Below are positions 1-12,700 of a DNA stretch of 64,000 nucleotides, piece by piece. Location of the stretch: NCBI GenBank assembly GCA_001566295.1, contig KQ964258.1, positions 744,001-808,000 on the forward strand. Reading direction: 5' to 3'. The translations under genes were made by a program, and so were the position numbers. The DNA is from Microdochium bolleyi. Taxonomy: Eukaryota > Ascomycota > Sordariomycetes > Xylariales > Microdochiaceae. The notes below the pieces were generated by a model. The model made no database searches. It had not been told where the DNA came from and saw only the letters and a list, made by a program, of their open reading frames with translations. How positions within the stretch are numbered: the stretch's first letter is position 1; each line of letters opens with the position of its first letter.

Positions 1-1249
1 ACGCTGTCGTTCGGTCTTTGAAGTTCTTGCGGAACTTGGCCAAGTTAGCCGCCTCGATACGCAGATCGAGCTGCAGCTTCATCATCTCTCCAAATTGTGC
101 GACCTCGTCTGGCAAAGAAAGCCATTCTATCGTAGGTATGACGTTGAGGGCGCTGGCGAAGAACCACATGATTCGGAGGTCGCGACGGACTGTCCGCTCC
201 ACTCCAGGATGGAGGACCTTTATGGCGACATAATTTGAAGGTACGCGTTTTGGTGTGCTCTTCAGCACGGTGTCGACATTTCGTCGGACATGCTGGCGAA
301 TGTTCTTGGATGTGTCTTCGACATCGACGTCGCCGGGCACGGCCAAGTCGGGCTTGAGCTTTGCCCTGTAGACTTGGGCGATAGCTCCGACTCCCAAGGG
401 CTTCTCGTCGAACTCCTCGAATATCTCTTCAAAGTCGCGACCGTCGAATGCCTTTTGAACGATGCGTCTGGTCTGGTGCATAGAGTGCGCTGGAGCTTGT
501 GAGTGGAGGCGCGACATGGTCTCACACATTTGGTTCGGGAAGATGTCGGTGCGAGATGCAGCCCATTGGCCCAGCTAATTGGTGGGCGTTAGTTTTCATG
601 GTTCAAGAGAACCGTATTAGAAAGCACGCACCTTGATGAACGCAGGTCCTGCCCATTCCATGCTTTGCACAAGAAAGCCGAACCACCACAACGTTCCAGA
701 CCGCTCATTGTCGAACTGGGGCTGCCGTGGCCCAATCCATACAGCAGGTATCGCGATGATGACAGGGACAAAGATGGCAAAGAGCTGCAAAAACCTGACG
801 CCGGTGCATAAGGGCTCCCATATATAGACGTCGAGAAACAACAAGATTTTGTGGCCGACACGTTGCGGTCCCCTCTCGTCGTCCGATATCGTCTTCTTCA
901 GCTCCGCCCGGGAAACCTCGAGCATCCGGCCCTCGCTAGTCTGTTCTGTGCCCTTGTTGTCTTTTTCTGAGAGCTTGACGAAGGCGGCAGTCCCCAGGGC
1001 GCCGTTGGCAGCAGCCGCAAGCAAGACCCTGCTCTTCCCAGATGACCCTGAGTATCCATGCCCACTGCTGTGCTGTGACCGGTACCCGTTGTGGCTAGAC
1101 TGGCGACTGCTCGACCGCGGGGGTGCGCGGGGTGCGGGAGACGTTGAGAAGCATCGTGCGGTGCCCTGTTGCGCGGTCGCGGACACTATCCGGGGACGGG
1201 TCAGGAGCTGTCGTGTGCATGCTCGACTGAGCAGGACGGCAGCCCTCAT
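1..1249 (-). CDS. ABC1/UbiB-family mitochondrial kinase-like protein (ADCK2/Cqd1 type), 3' end cut off by the window
   Basis: Exons 632-1249 and <1-574; the intron at 575-631 has GT...AG ends and the join is in phase 0. The first exon encodes a Ser/Arg-rich mitochondrial presequence (residues about 1-38) and a hydrophobic segment near residues 150-170. The ABC1 signature KLGQWAASRTDIFP is formed across the splice. Exon 2 then shows the Ala/Gly-rich loop PLGVGAIAQVYRA, the presumed nucleotide-site lysine in VAIKVLHP, and ExxNL-type DLRIEAANL. The family consists of atypical protein kinase-like ATPases of the inner mitochondrial membrane; Cqd1/ADCK2 members influence coenzyme Q distribution and lipid homeostasis. 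The subfamily call rests on the DIFP form of the KxGQ motif and the membrane segment before it. The catalytic C-terminal half lies outside the window. The gene is divergent from the heme lyase gene, 655 bp away. Confidence 0.88.
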
Positions 1250-1904
1250 GGCAAAGTGCAGGGGGAATTATGATGGCGATGAGTCGACGCCGTATTGGAG
1301 AAGCATGGCCGTGGACCACTAGGATGGGTTGCCTTGTCGGTAACAAAGGGTCTATAAAGTCTAGGGAGGTCTATGAGCGCATCGCTGAAGCCATGGTGTG
1401 AGATGAAGTCTGAGTGCCGGGCGAATGAGGTTTGAGGCTCGAGGAGATGGTGGTGAGGTGGGATGTGCAAGCGGGAGCCTCGGTAGCGATCAGCACTCCC
1501 GCTCCAGGGCAGCGAGTACAATCACAGTGACGTCGAAGACTGTCGCGACTGGCGACCAGGGGATGAGGTAATCAGCCCTGGATCGCCGAACTGCGCTTGC
1601 CCTCACTGAGCCTAGCGGCAGGACGGCTGCCGCCTTGTTCAACCAAGACTTTTCTGCGGGCCCGTCAAAGTTGCGCCCGTCCAGTCCGGCTGCCTCCGGT
1701 GGTCGACCGCCCAAGTGTCGTAATCAGCCCTCCACGCTCGACCAGGGTCAGTGGCGATCAGCCTCACGCCTACTTTTTTGCATCACCAGAACCTCCCTCC
1801 GCCATCCCGACACCTACCTCTACTTCTCGACCGCAATACTCATCCCACGACCCTCCACCCCGCCTGCAGCAGCAACCCCTTCGACTCCACGAACAACCTC
1901 GACC
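1250..1904. promoter_or_regulatory. Shared divergent promoter region of the ABC1 kinase and heme lyase genes
   Basis: This 655 bp spacer separates the two divergent start codons and holds no gene I can support. The part near the heme lyase start (about 1770-1900) is rich in C and T with few G on the plus strand, as is usual for 5' leaders of expressed fungal genes. Both flanking products are mitochondrial, so one bidirectional promoter could co-express them; that is inference. Confidence 0.4.
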
Positions 1905-3099
1905 ATGGGCTGGTTTTGGGCAGACTCGACTGTGCCGGCGGCACCCACTGCCTCGCCTCACGGGAACAAGAACCTGGCTGGCTTGACCCCTCCAGTGAGC
2001 AGCACCCACGGAGTCTCTATCCATACTTCCACGGATCACTAACGCCAACATCGCACAGCCCGGCTGTCCCATGCACAAGCACCAGAAGAGCGCCGACGCC
2101 CTCACGCCCGCCCCCGCCCCCGCGATCACAACTCCACCATCAGCATGCCCCGTCAAGCATTCACCTGAACCCATCTCCGCCTGCCCAGTGCCCCACGAGG
2201 CGAGACAAGGCGCTGCCGCCTCTGCCGACAAACAGCAGTCCGATTCCATGCTCTCCAAGCTCAACCCGCTCAACTACATGTTCAAAGACCTCTCCCAGGC
2301 CCCCGCGCCCGACCAGACACACGTGCTGCCCATCGAGCGCGAGCCCTCGACCATCCCCCGTGGTGACGGCACGGGCAACTGGGAGTACCCGTCCCCGCAG
2401 CAGATGTACAACGCGCTCCTGCGCAAGGGCTACACCGACACCGACGTCACGGCCGTTGAGAGCATGGTCGGCGTGCACAACTTCCTCAACGAGGGCGCCT
2501 GGGCCGAGATCATGGAGCATGAGAAGCGCTTCGCAGGCGGTATCTGGCAGGGCGTCAAGCTGTGCAGCCACGGCGAGCACGGGCTCGACGTGGCGGCAAA
2601 GAAATACGGCGTGGAGAAGCAGCTCGACGATCTGCAGCCCAGCTTGATGCGCTTCCAGGGCCGGCCCAAGGACATGACGCCCAAGGCGACCATGATGCAG
2701 GTGCTCGGCTGGATCTACCCCAGTGCCTACGGGTAAGTTAGCGATGCTGCCAGATATCTTCTTTTCAAGAATCGTTCAACCATGACTTACCATTGTTTTC
2801 TGCGCAACAGCACTGAGCCACCCTTCGACCGTCATGACTGGTTCGTCTCCCGCACAGTCAACGGCAAAGAGACCGAAGTCCGCTATGTTATCGACTACTA
2901 TGAAGGCCCCCCTGAGGTGACCGGTGAGCCCGTCTTCTACCTCGACGTGCGCCCCGCGGCAACTCTGAGCGGCGCCACCGAGCGCGTGGTACGCTGGGGA
3001 ACAGATGTATGGTGGAGGGCGTCCGGTGGCGACGCACGGGACGCTGCTCGCCACTCACCGATCCTCTCCGCTGCTGCGAATGCTGCTGCTTCGAAGTGA
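1905..3099 (+). CDS. Cytochrome c heme lyase (holocytochrome c synthase)
   Basis: Exons 1905-1994, 2059-2732 and 2811-3099 give 350 aa. Both introns have GT...AG ends, the first with a CTAAC branch site just upstream of the acceptor, and the joined frame is open to the TGA stop. The enzyme attaches heme to the CXXCH of apocytochrome c in the mitochondrial intermembrane space. The N-terminus MGWFWAD is followed by the Cys-Pro heme-regulatory motifs GCPMH, ACPVKH and ACPVPH. The core has NWEYPSPQQMYNALLRKG, VHNFLNEGAWAEI and, across the second splice, the family block PPFDRHDWFVSR plus EVRYVIDYY. The length fits fungal cytochrome c lyases better than the shorter c1 lyases of yeast, but the c versus c1 split is not proven. 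The ATG at 1905 is chosen because it opens the conserved MGWFWAD block; the ATG at 2071 would remove the first motif. Confidence 0.92.
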
Positions 3100-3750
3100 G
3101 AGGCACTGAGCATAAGGACCTGAACTGATGTCGTTGTACGAGTGAGGTGTATATCAATTTGGTTGACCATGGGTCCGCATTTGCCCGGAGTTTCATTTTC
3201 CTGAAAGGGCTGTTTTGGGGAGCATTGCTGTATCAATTTTCTGGTTCTATTAGGACTGTTATCATCTGTATATTATACTTCATGTTTGTTCGCTTGCTAT
3301 TCACAGCAGGTATGCTCACGACTCTACGCTCAGGAATATTGTACACAACCAGCACTACGCGCATCTCGGAAGTGCCTAGGATTTCGTCTGCTGGTGACCA
3401 CTACTTGGCTCTCCCGTGAATTGCATATGTGGATGTGTCGTGCACTGCAGCTCCAAGCTCAAGGGAACGATCTGATTTACGCAACATGTATCCAGCAATC
3501 TTGACACCACCAAAGCTCAATCCTTGTCTACTTTACATCCCCCTTTTCCCAAATCACATCACTGGTTATATTCATGCTCCTGCTCACAAGCAGAACTTCA
3601 CTCCAGAAGCATTCATGTTGATTTTCATGATCATAAGATTAAGAGGCCTTGAGTATATATAAGGAACAGGGGAAAAAACCGAACTAAAAGGAACAATCCA
3701 CTAAACCAAGAGACAAGTAATCGAAATCTGAAGAAGAAAAATATGTGCAG
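3100..3750. other. Convergent 3' spacer, no gene seen
   Basis: This 651 bp region lies between the ends of the heme lyase gene and the minus-strand synthetase gene. It is more AT-rich than the coding DNA around it. The short reading frames in it show no recognisable protein. It presumably holds both 3' untranslated regions. Confidence 0.5.
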
Positions 3751-6700
3751 CTAATGCTTCCCCACAGCATCCAGCACTTCTACAAGCTCATTGATGACAC
3801 CAACTGCTTGCTCGCGGGATAACCGCCCAGGACGAGCAAAGACGCCGATGTCCAGCCTACCCTCGCGCACTGCAGCCTCGATGTCCAGCGAGTCCTACGC
3901 AACGGGAGAACACAAGTTAGCCAGAACATTTTCTCGTACCCCAAGAGTCGAGCGAGGAAGAGTGCAACTTACTGGGTAGCTGTTTTTGACATGGTTGCCA
4001 ACAAGTCCCGGCATGTCCGTGTATGAAAGCTTGATCGAGCTCGCTTGTCCCGGTACCTCGTTGTTCTCTGGCTGGGGTGAGGGCTCGAGGGTGACGCGCC
4101 GTGAGTCTCCATCCTTGCCGCCAACGTCCATGGCAGGCAGGAAGTTCACAAACGTGTCGACGACCACGCCAGTCCAGCGATGGATCTCCCAGAGTCCAGC
4201 AGATACGTTCTCCGCGCTGTTGATGATCTCTATATCTTTCCCGATCTCATTTGCGAGTGCCTCGACCGGCCGCTGCAGGGGATGGCGGATCCTCAGAGGT
4301 ACTAGTGCAAGGGTTGGACAAGCGAGCTCATCGAGTCCAGCCAGGTTGGATCTGTTCGAGACATAGATACCAATGACTACGTCATTGTCTTCGGGAAGCC
4401 TCTTTGTCTTTGCTAGCACTTTTGCGTATGCCGCGAAGAACAAGTGCTGCATCGTGATACCTTGAGCAGCCATGAAGGAAGTCAGACGGCTGGTAATAGG
4501 CATGGCAGCTGGGCGGTACTCTGAGTTGCCTTCTGGCTTGGTCTCGTCGCATGATACAACTGTCTCGGAGGTCCGTGGGGCGGCAGGCGTAGACACAGCT
4601 CTGTCCAAGTAAGAAGTCCAGAATGCCCTGCGCTTCTCCAAAAATGCTGAAGACAGGTGGCTCTTTGTGAATGATGTCCAAAGTCCCTGGTTCACCGCTG
4701 CATCCACTAGATGCTCCGTATTGCAAAGCGTTTCGAAGCGATCCATGATCACGGGAAGTGAAAAGGCGTCGTAGAGCGCATGGTGGATACGCAGAGAAAC
4801 GTTGAGGCCACCATCATTGGCCAGCTCAGAGACACAGAGCTGAAGATATTGGCTCGAAGACGCGTGCCACTGCCACTGGCCGTGGAGCGCAGTAGTCTCT
4901 CCATCGTCGTCTCTGCCGGACCTCAGTACCAATTGCAGCAGTGGCGTAATATCTGAGCCAGTTGCAATAAACTCTGTCCGCAGCATAGGTGTTTCGGCCA
5001 CCAGTGCCTTCCAAGCTTTAATGAGTTGCGCGTGTGGGATTTCGCCTTTCAGCTTGTACCGGAAGGTCGGCCAAAAGAGGGCACCATCCGTGTTCTGCCA
5101 GACGCTGAGCATGTACACCTGCATCGGGACTGCAGGCAACACCATTTCGACTAGGTTGGGATCAATGGATGCCTGTGCCAGCAACGTGGCATAGCCGAGC
5201 TCCTTGAGCAGCGCTTCGATGTCCACTTGGGGCAAAAGGTCCAGTGTTGGCTCACTCGTCGCCTCCTGCGTGCCGGACTTGCTCGCGATAGTTGATATTC
5301 CAGCAACCGTCCCAGCGTTCAGCATCTCGCGGACAGAAATAACAATGCCGCGCTTGCGAAGGAGTGCGCAGGCTTTGATGGCGCTGATGGAGTCGAGGAA
5401 CGAGGTAATGTGGTCGTCTGGGTGGATGTTGGTGTCTCTGGATCCCGAGATTTCCTTAATGACCTCGAGCACGTCTCTGCTGACCTCGCGTGGCTCTTCT
5501 GAGAATTCGCTGGTCTGAAGAGGCTTCTCCGGCCTGCTGGTCTTTGTCTCAACTGGGATAAAGCTCTCGAGACCACAGATAAAGAAGTCGTTGGTACCGG
5601 GTCGAGTGCGAAGGAGGCTGTCGTCACCGCTGTTTTCACAAAAGAAGTGGATGACTTTATCCAGATCTTCCAACATCTTCTCCGCTCCAGTTCGTGTGCC
5701 ATGCTTCGAGTCGCACGCAACTCTCCACATTGGCTGTGGCTCAGTCAGCTCGAACTCGACACATACAGGGTACTCTACGGCGGATTGTCCTTGGAGAGGC
5801 TCCATCAATGCCTGTGGTGCTGGCAGAGCCTCTGTCGCTGCCTGGAACACAAACAACGAGTTGAATAGAGGCTGGCCGTGGCTCTGGGCGAGCCTCTGTA
5901 TCTCCCGAAGGGGGGTGTGCTGGAATTCCATGACATGCGACATGGCGGTCTGCAAGTGGCGAAGGAACTCCTTGACAGTGCCATGTAGGACGACCCGCAT
6001 CGCGACGGTGTTCATGGTTGGGAAATTGATTTGCTGTGCCATATCTGTGTCGCGGCCCGAGAGGACCAGGCCGAAGGTGGACTCCAGCCCTTGTGTCAGT
6101 CTGGACAGGACGACGGCCCAAGCTGCCTGTGCGAGTACTTGAGGTGTGACCCCTAAGTTCTTGCACGCCATCTTTAAAACCGAAGTGCTGCACCGGGAAG
6201 AGTTCTCCACACGATACACAGAGACAGGCCCTGCTTCTGTCTGCTGCAACATCGGCAAGAGGCTCGGTTGCACACCGTGTAGGAAGTTCGACCAGAAGGT
6301 TGTGGCAGTCTCGGTCGTAGCGGCGGCAAGGCGGTTGAGATAAGGCTTGTAATCCGGCCTACGCACATGCTGGCCATTGTAGATCTCCTGGACGTCATTG
6401 TAAATCATGCCAAGGGACTGGCCGTCATACAAAGCATGTGCCAGAGACACCAAGAGATAAACTTGCTCGTCTACATGGCAGAATGTGAGACGGAACAAGT
6501 CGTTGGTAGCACCAGCCTTGGCAGCGTCGACCTGAATCCGTTCCATTATCTCATCGAACTCATTGGTCGTATCCAGCGCAACATCCTCGATCGAGAGAGA
6601 AACCTCTCTCACAACTTGCGCATATGCCGAAGAGACTTGGGGGCTGTCTACTTCGACGAAGGATGTTCTCAAGATTGGTGTCATCGCAAACATTTCTTCC

Positions 6701-9700
6701 CAGGATGACTTGAGCCGGTCGAGATCGACTTCAGGTGATAGCTTGAAGACTTCCTGGTTGAAGTAGCGCTGGAAATTGGAGTGGATCATCTCGGCAACCA
6801 TAGCATCCTGGAGAGGCGTGGTGGGCATTACGGCCTGGACCTTCGTGATGTCGTGACCCGAATCCTGGAGGTTGCGCTGGAGGGTGGCGATGACAGCTTC
6901 GAGAGCTGACGACTCAGATTGCACGGCATTGGTACCCGCAGTAGCAGCTGGGCCAGCAACGAGAATGCTATCGATCGTCGCTCCTCTGAGAAGATCGCCT
7001 GGAGAGACGCGGTAGCCAAGGGAAGCCGCCTTGGAGGCCAGGCGGATTGCATCGATGCTGTCAAGGCCAAAGTCGAATATGGTCATACCAGGCTGGATAT
7101 CCTCATCGGAGACGTCAGCTAGCAGTGCAATCTCGTGTCTCAATTCACTTCCATCCTCGGGCCACGTCGAAATTGAAGATGCTGACGGGGAAGCAGAACG
7201 TGTTGAGGGATCCCCAGGAGTCCTCGAACCACGGGAACTACTTTCGGTGTGGACGTTCTTGGGAGTCCCCGACGTAGCGACAGTAGTACTTCCTTGCGAG
7301 TTGATCATCATGTGAAGATTGAGTTCCAAGGCATCGAGTAGGTTTTCGATCGTGGTCTCATCAGCTGCGTCAGGCTGTGCAACAACCGTCGCACTCAGAT
7401 GACCATCGCGTGTAAGATTGGCCTCGAGCGCAAGCTTGTAATCCGCGACAGCACTGCTCGCTGTGACCTCCCAGAACTCAGAACTCTTGGCGTCGATAAT
7501 GTCTTCTCGGTCGAAGGTGAATAAGGAATCAAACAGAGGTTGGCCGTTGTTACACCACTTCTGAATGGCTCTCAGTGGTGTATGCACAAACTCGAGGACC
7601 GACGTATTGAATCCTTGGACCTGCAGAGCCAGCTGATCCCAGGTCGACTTGTTGGTGAGTGGCGTCGTGAATGGCAAAGTGTTGAAGAGTGGTCCAACCA
7701 CGTTTTCGGCGTCATGAAGGTCAATAGACCGACCCGAGTAGACCACACCGAAGCACGGCTGCGAGTGTAGGTAATCTTGGAGAACGACCAACCACGCCGT
7801 CTGGACCATGGTCTGATGTGTAACACGCAAGGCCTTCCGCTTGTCTTCGAACCCATCCAGGTGGAACGTGCGGGACTGAGTTCGTGGCCCTGTGCTTGTG
7901 GCCCCCTCTGCTATCACTTCTGGCAAGGGCGTTGTCTGCCAATTATGGAACAGATCCACCCAGAAAGGCTGTGAGCTTTGATAAGTGGTCAAAGGACCAG
8001 CCTGAAGCGCATCGTAGAAACTCGCTGCGTCGTTGATGAAAGTCCCATCAATGGCGTTGGCGACACGCTCGAGCATGATCTTGAGGCTGTGCGCATCGTA
8101 AAGCGCATGGAACATTCTGATCACCAGCTTGTTCCTATTTTCCACTGAGAGGTGGTCAAGCTCAAAAGGGCGCACCATGTCTTCTCTGTTCTTGTCGATC
8201 CATTCGACGTGCCGCCTAGCAAGCAAGTCATCGACAGAATCTCTTTCGACCGTAAGTTCCGTCCATGGCAAAGCCTGACCACGCACCGCAACTTGGACGA
8301 ATCCTTCGCCTGTCTGTAGGAACGCCGTCCTCAAGACGGAAGACATCTCATATAGTTGCTTCCAGGCTTCCTTGAGCTGGGGTGCCGACAGCCCCTGGTT
8401 GAGCTGTAGCTCAAACTGATTGAAGTATGGCTTGGATGTAGTCGATGATGACTGTGCTCTGGCTACCATGCCTTCTTGCAGCGGCGTGCATGGTACAATG
8501 TACTCGATCTCATCTTTGGAAACGTTGAGAAGCTCACAGGCTCTCCCAAGGTTCTGGTGGAAGCAGGCTTGGCAAATTTGCTTAACTTGTACTGCAGATG
8601 TGCTCTGGCCACTCTCTTCCGCCCTGCTCACGAGCCCAGAAATCCGGTCAATTTGACCTGTCTTCAACAGAGCCGAGGGGGAAGCTCGATCGAAGCCAGC
8701 TGACTGGAGTGCACGAGCAAGTTTTGTGACGGAGATCGAGTCGATGCCCAATTCCAAGATTGTTGATGAGTGAGTGATGTCTGCTTCACCGACTCCGGTG
8801 ATATCCGACACAATCTTGGCAACCTTGGCTTCAGAGGCACTGAGCCCTCTTTGCGCGCTCTTTGTGCCACTAGCGATGTGTCGCAAGTCTTCCAGAGAGA
8901 GGCATTGGAAGAGAGCCTTCAGCCGCTTGATGTCGGCCTTGTTATTGGCAGACAACGGGATCCATGGGACGCACAGCACATAGCTTGGAACCATGTAGCC
9001 AGATAACTTGCCCTTGCAAGCGTTCTGAGCCATCATCGACATTTCGAAGGCATGTGCATCGGTGTGCACCTCAAGCTCGGCGTGGGGGTCTCGCTCGGCG
9101 CTAGCTGTGATGAAGGAGACAAGGAGGTCTCGATCCTGATTCTTCGTGACAAGTGTGGCAACATCCGCGGAGTAAGGTAGACTGGACTTGATAGCATGGT
9201 TGATCTCGCCGATCTCGAGTCTTTGCCCTCTCAGTTTGACTTGGTCGTCCGCGCGGCCCAGGAAGTCGAACGAGCCATCGTGAAGCACTCTGACCAGATC
9301 GCCGGTCCTGTATACCCTATCGTTGAAGTTCTCGAGATAGGCAAATCGCTCGGCAGTAAGCTCAGGCCGATTCAGATAGCCGATGCCCACGAGTTTGCCC
9401 GAAACACAAAGCTCGCCCACGGCGCCGCGCAGCACCGGAGTCTCAGTGCCCGGCTCAAACACATAGGCCCCCACGTTTGGAAATTGTCTACCGATGTTGG
9501 ACGGTCTTCCGTTGTCTGGGACCCGCTGATACATGGTCACACCGATAGTCGCCTCTGTCGGACCGTATGCATTGTAGATGACTTGCTGAGGTCCCCAAGC
9601 TTCCAACACGTCCTGACGCAGTTGCTCACCGCCAGTGATGAAGACACCCTCGCAGAGGCTGGGGACATCGTCAGGATGGACGAGACGCGCTAAGCTGGGA

Positions 9701-12700
9701 GTGAGATCAATGTGTGTGATCTTGAGCTGCGAGATGGTCTCGATGAGATTGCTCAAAATCAGATCTCGTGGCGCCGAGACCACCGTGATGCCAACATGCC
9801 AAGACCAGTACTGCTCCAAGACGGATACATCGAAGTGGAAAGAGGCGAACTGTAGCCAACGTGATTGATCTGTCCAGTGGCCTTTGAACAGAGCCGAAAA
9901 GGCAAGCATTGCCTGCACGGTGTTCTCATGGCTGATGAGACAGCCCTTGGGCGTGCCAGTCGTTCCGCTAGTATAGAGGCAGTAGCATGGGTCTGATGCA
10001 GATACTAAAGTTGGAGGTTGGGCCGATGACGCAGTATTGCTATCGATCAGGTCGATTGATATCGGGTGGACTGGCACCGGCGATTTGAAGCCAAGTTGGG
10101 AGAGGATTGCATCCTCTACAAGCAGGCAAGCGGCACCAGAGTCCTCGAGGATAAACTCTTGTCGGGACGCAGGGGCAGTCGGATCGAGTGCCAGGAAGCA
10201 GCAGCCAGCCTTCAATATGCCAAGGATACTGAAGTACGCCTCTGGGGTTTTGTTGAAGCACACGGCAACCATGCTCTGTGGCAAGACACCGTTCGATAAG
10301 AGGAAGTTGGCGACCCGGTTGCCTGTTTGATCAAGCTGTTGATATGTCCATCGATGTGTGACTTCAGGGTTGTCGAGGTCTACAACGAATTCGAGAGCCA
10401 CCGCTTGTGGATTTCTCCGGGCAGTAGACTCAACCATCTGGTGAAGCAGCTCACTGTCACAAGCAATAATGGACTCGCTAGCGGGAAGAATTGATAGCAC
10501 CGCTTCGTCGAGCATGGTAGAGTCTTCTGGTGTAGTATTGCTTGAGGTTGAGCCATTCCCGGAATCGTGCAAGGTGTCAATAAGGAGGGCGTCGAATTGG
10601 GCAAGAAGAATCTGCGCCTGCTCGAAAGGCAGCACGCTCGTGTCGAAGACGATATTGAGGTCGAGCTTTCCAGCGACCTCCTGAATCTCGAGAGATATGG
10701 CGTACTCGACTGAGGCATGCTCTTCATTTACTTTCCATGGCAGCTCGTCCTCAGTTTCACTTGATACCTGGTAGACCAGCAGCGTGTCAAACAAAGCCTC
10801 GCCAGATCTTCCGAGCCAGCCTTGGATTGACGAAATTGGTGTTCGGATATGGCGGAGGAGGCTGGCATTATACTGCAGCATACGATGCAACTGCTCCGAT
10901 ACAGTGCCTGTGGCGTGGCCGATGACTGGCAGGGTGGCGATCATCGGGAAATTTGCCTCGAGATCACGCTTGGTGGAACGGCCGGAAAGGACAACGCCGA
11001 AAGTGACTGTTGGTTCTCCGAGATACGAGGACAGGAGCCGTGCCCACACCACTTGTACCGCCGCCTGTACGGAGACACCAATCGCCGCTGCTCGACTTTT
11101 GGCTTCCTGTATGCTGAGTTGACAGGTTTTGGACGCCGTCAAAACGCCGCGGGGCTCGACGAGAGGTGTCAGTGTTGGGAACCTGTTGATAACCGCCTCT
11201 GCTGACCTGTCTGTCCAGAAGCTAGAGTTGTCTTCCGCATTCGACATGAGGTTTGCAAGTGCCGGACGAATCTCTTGTTCTTGCACGTCTCGCCCCTCGA
11301 GAAGTACACTGGCCAAACTCTGCAAAAGTAGTTGAAGCGAGTGTGCATCGTAAATTGCATGATGCATCGCAAGATGCATGGTAGGCCGTGCATCTCCTTT
11401 CTCGACGATAGCAACACGCCATGGGGGATGTGACATGTCTGAAAATGCCTTCTGCGCTGCCTGTCTTCTCCACTCCCTGACGTCCAGTGCCGAATATATC
11501 GTAATCTGCTGGCCGTCTTGCTGCTCAAGATTCTCCTCGCGGTGAACGACCATTGCGTACGATGCCGCTGAGCTGTTGACATGTACAAACCCGGCCCTCA
11601 ATATCTGCTGCGTTCTTCGAAGCTGTTTCCATGCGTCCATGACCTTTCGCGTGTCGATATCTGGGTCAAGACTCCAGCTGACATGGTTGAAGTAGAGCTT
11701 CTCCTCGGAAGCTAGTGACTGTGATAGCATTCCTTGTTGCAAAGGGGTGCAAGGAAGGACATCCTCCAGGTTCGCCTCATGCTCTATCTGATCTCGCACC
11801 TCTTCACGGAAGGCGTCGAAATTCGTGTCTGCTGTCTGATCTGCAGTGCTGTCGGCTTCGGTGGCACGAGCACAGGCGGCTATTTTGGCACAAGTCGGGC
11901 TTTCCATGATATCAGCCACCGACACTTGCAGAGAGCTCCTCTGAAGTATGCCCGCAACCTGGACAATGCCGATACTGTCAATGCCATAGTGGAACAAAGG
12001 CTTGACTCTCCGTATGCGATCTTCAGGCGTGTTTGTCAAGCTTGCGACGGTGGAACGAACAAGTTGCTCGATTTCCGACCACTCGGAGTCGTTTCCAACA
12101 ATTCCGTTGTTCATTTCCGGGACAGGTGCAGACACTTTGACCGTAGAAAGACTGTCCCGCCACTCACTGGGCAAGTCCAGCCGCGTCATGAGCTGCGAGC
12201 GTGGATGCTCTAGGATTCGGCCAAGGACGAGCTGGAACATATTGTGGGCCAGTTGGAGAGTCGCATGAGACACGATATCACTGAAGGAAAATGGTCAGTA
12301 CGGTAATTAGGGAGCTGTTGTCTGGAGGTAAGAACTCACGGCTGTCGGTATGACCCGATTCGGAGGACATTCCGATTCCGATCAGGGGTCACCTCACAGA
12401 CTATCGGGACCTGGGAACAACAGTCAGTAGCCGAAGTTATGAGGTCAGGGATCTCGCGCCAAACTCACATCCATGGCTCCGTCATCTTTCTCCAAGGTCC
12501 AAATTCGTTCATCAAGCCGCGTCTGTCCTGGCTGCAAGATGAGTAATGTATCAAACAGTCGCGTTGAGTTGGACACCCATTTCTGGATCTGGCGCAGCGA
12601 CGTGAACTGGTACGGCAAGCTCTTGGCGTTTAGCGACTGAGTACGCTTAGCCAGATCCATGCGGATTTTGGACTTGGCCAGGTTCACCCTCATTGGGATC

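Noticed and set aside
1751..2647. Plus-strand frame of 298 codons overlapping the heme lyase gene
   Set aside because: It is a shadow frame rich in Pro, Ser and Arg; the heme lyase frame carries all family motifs.
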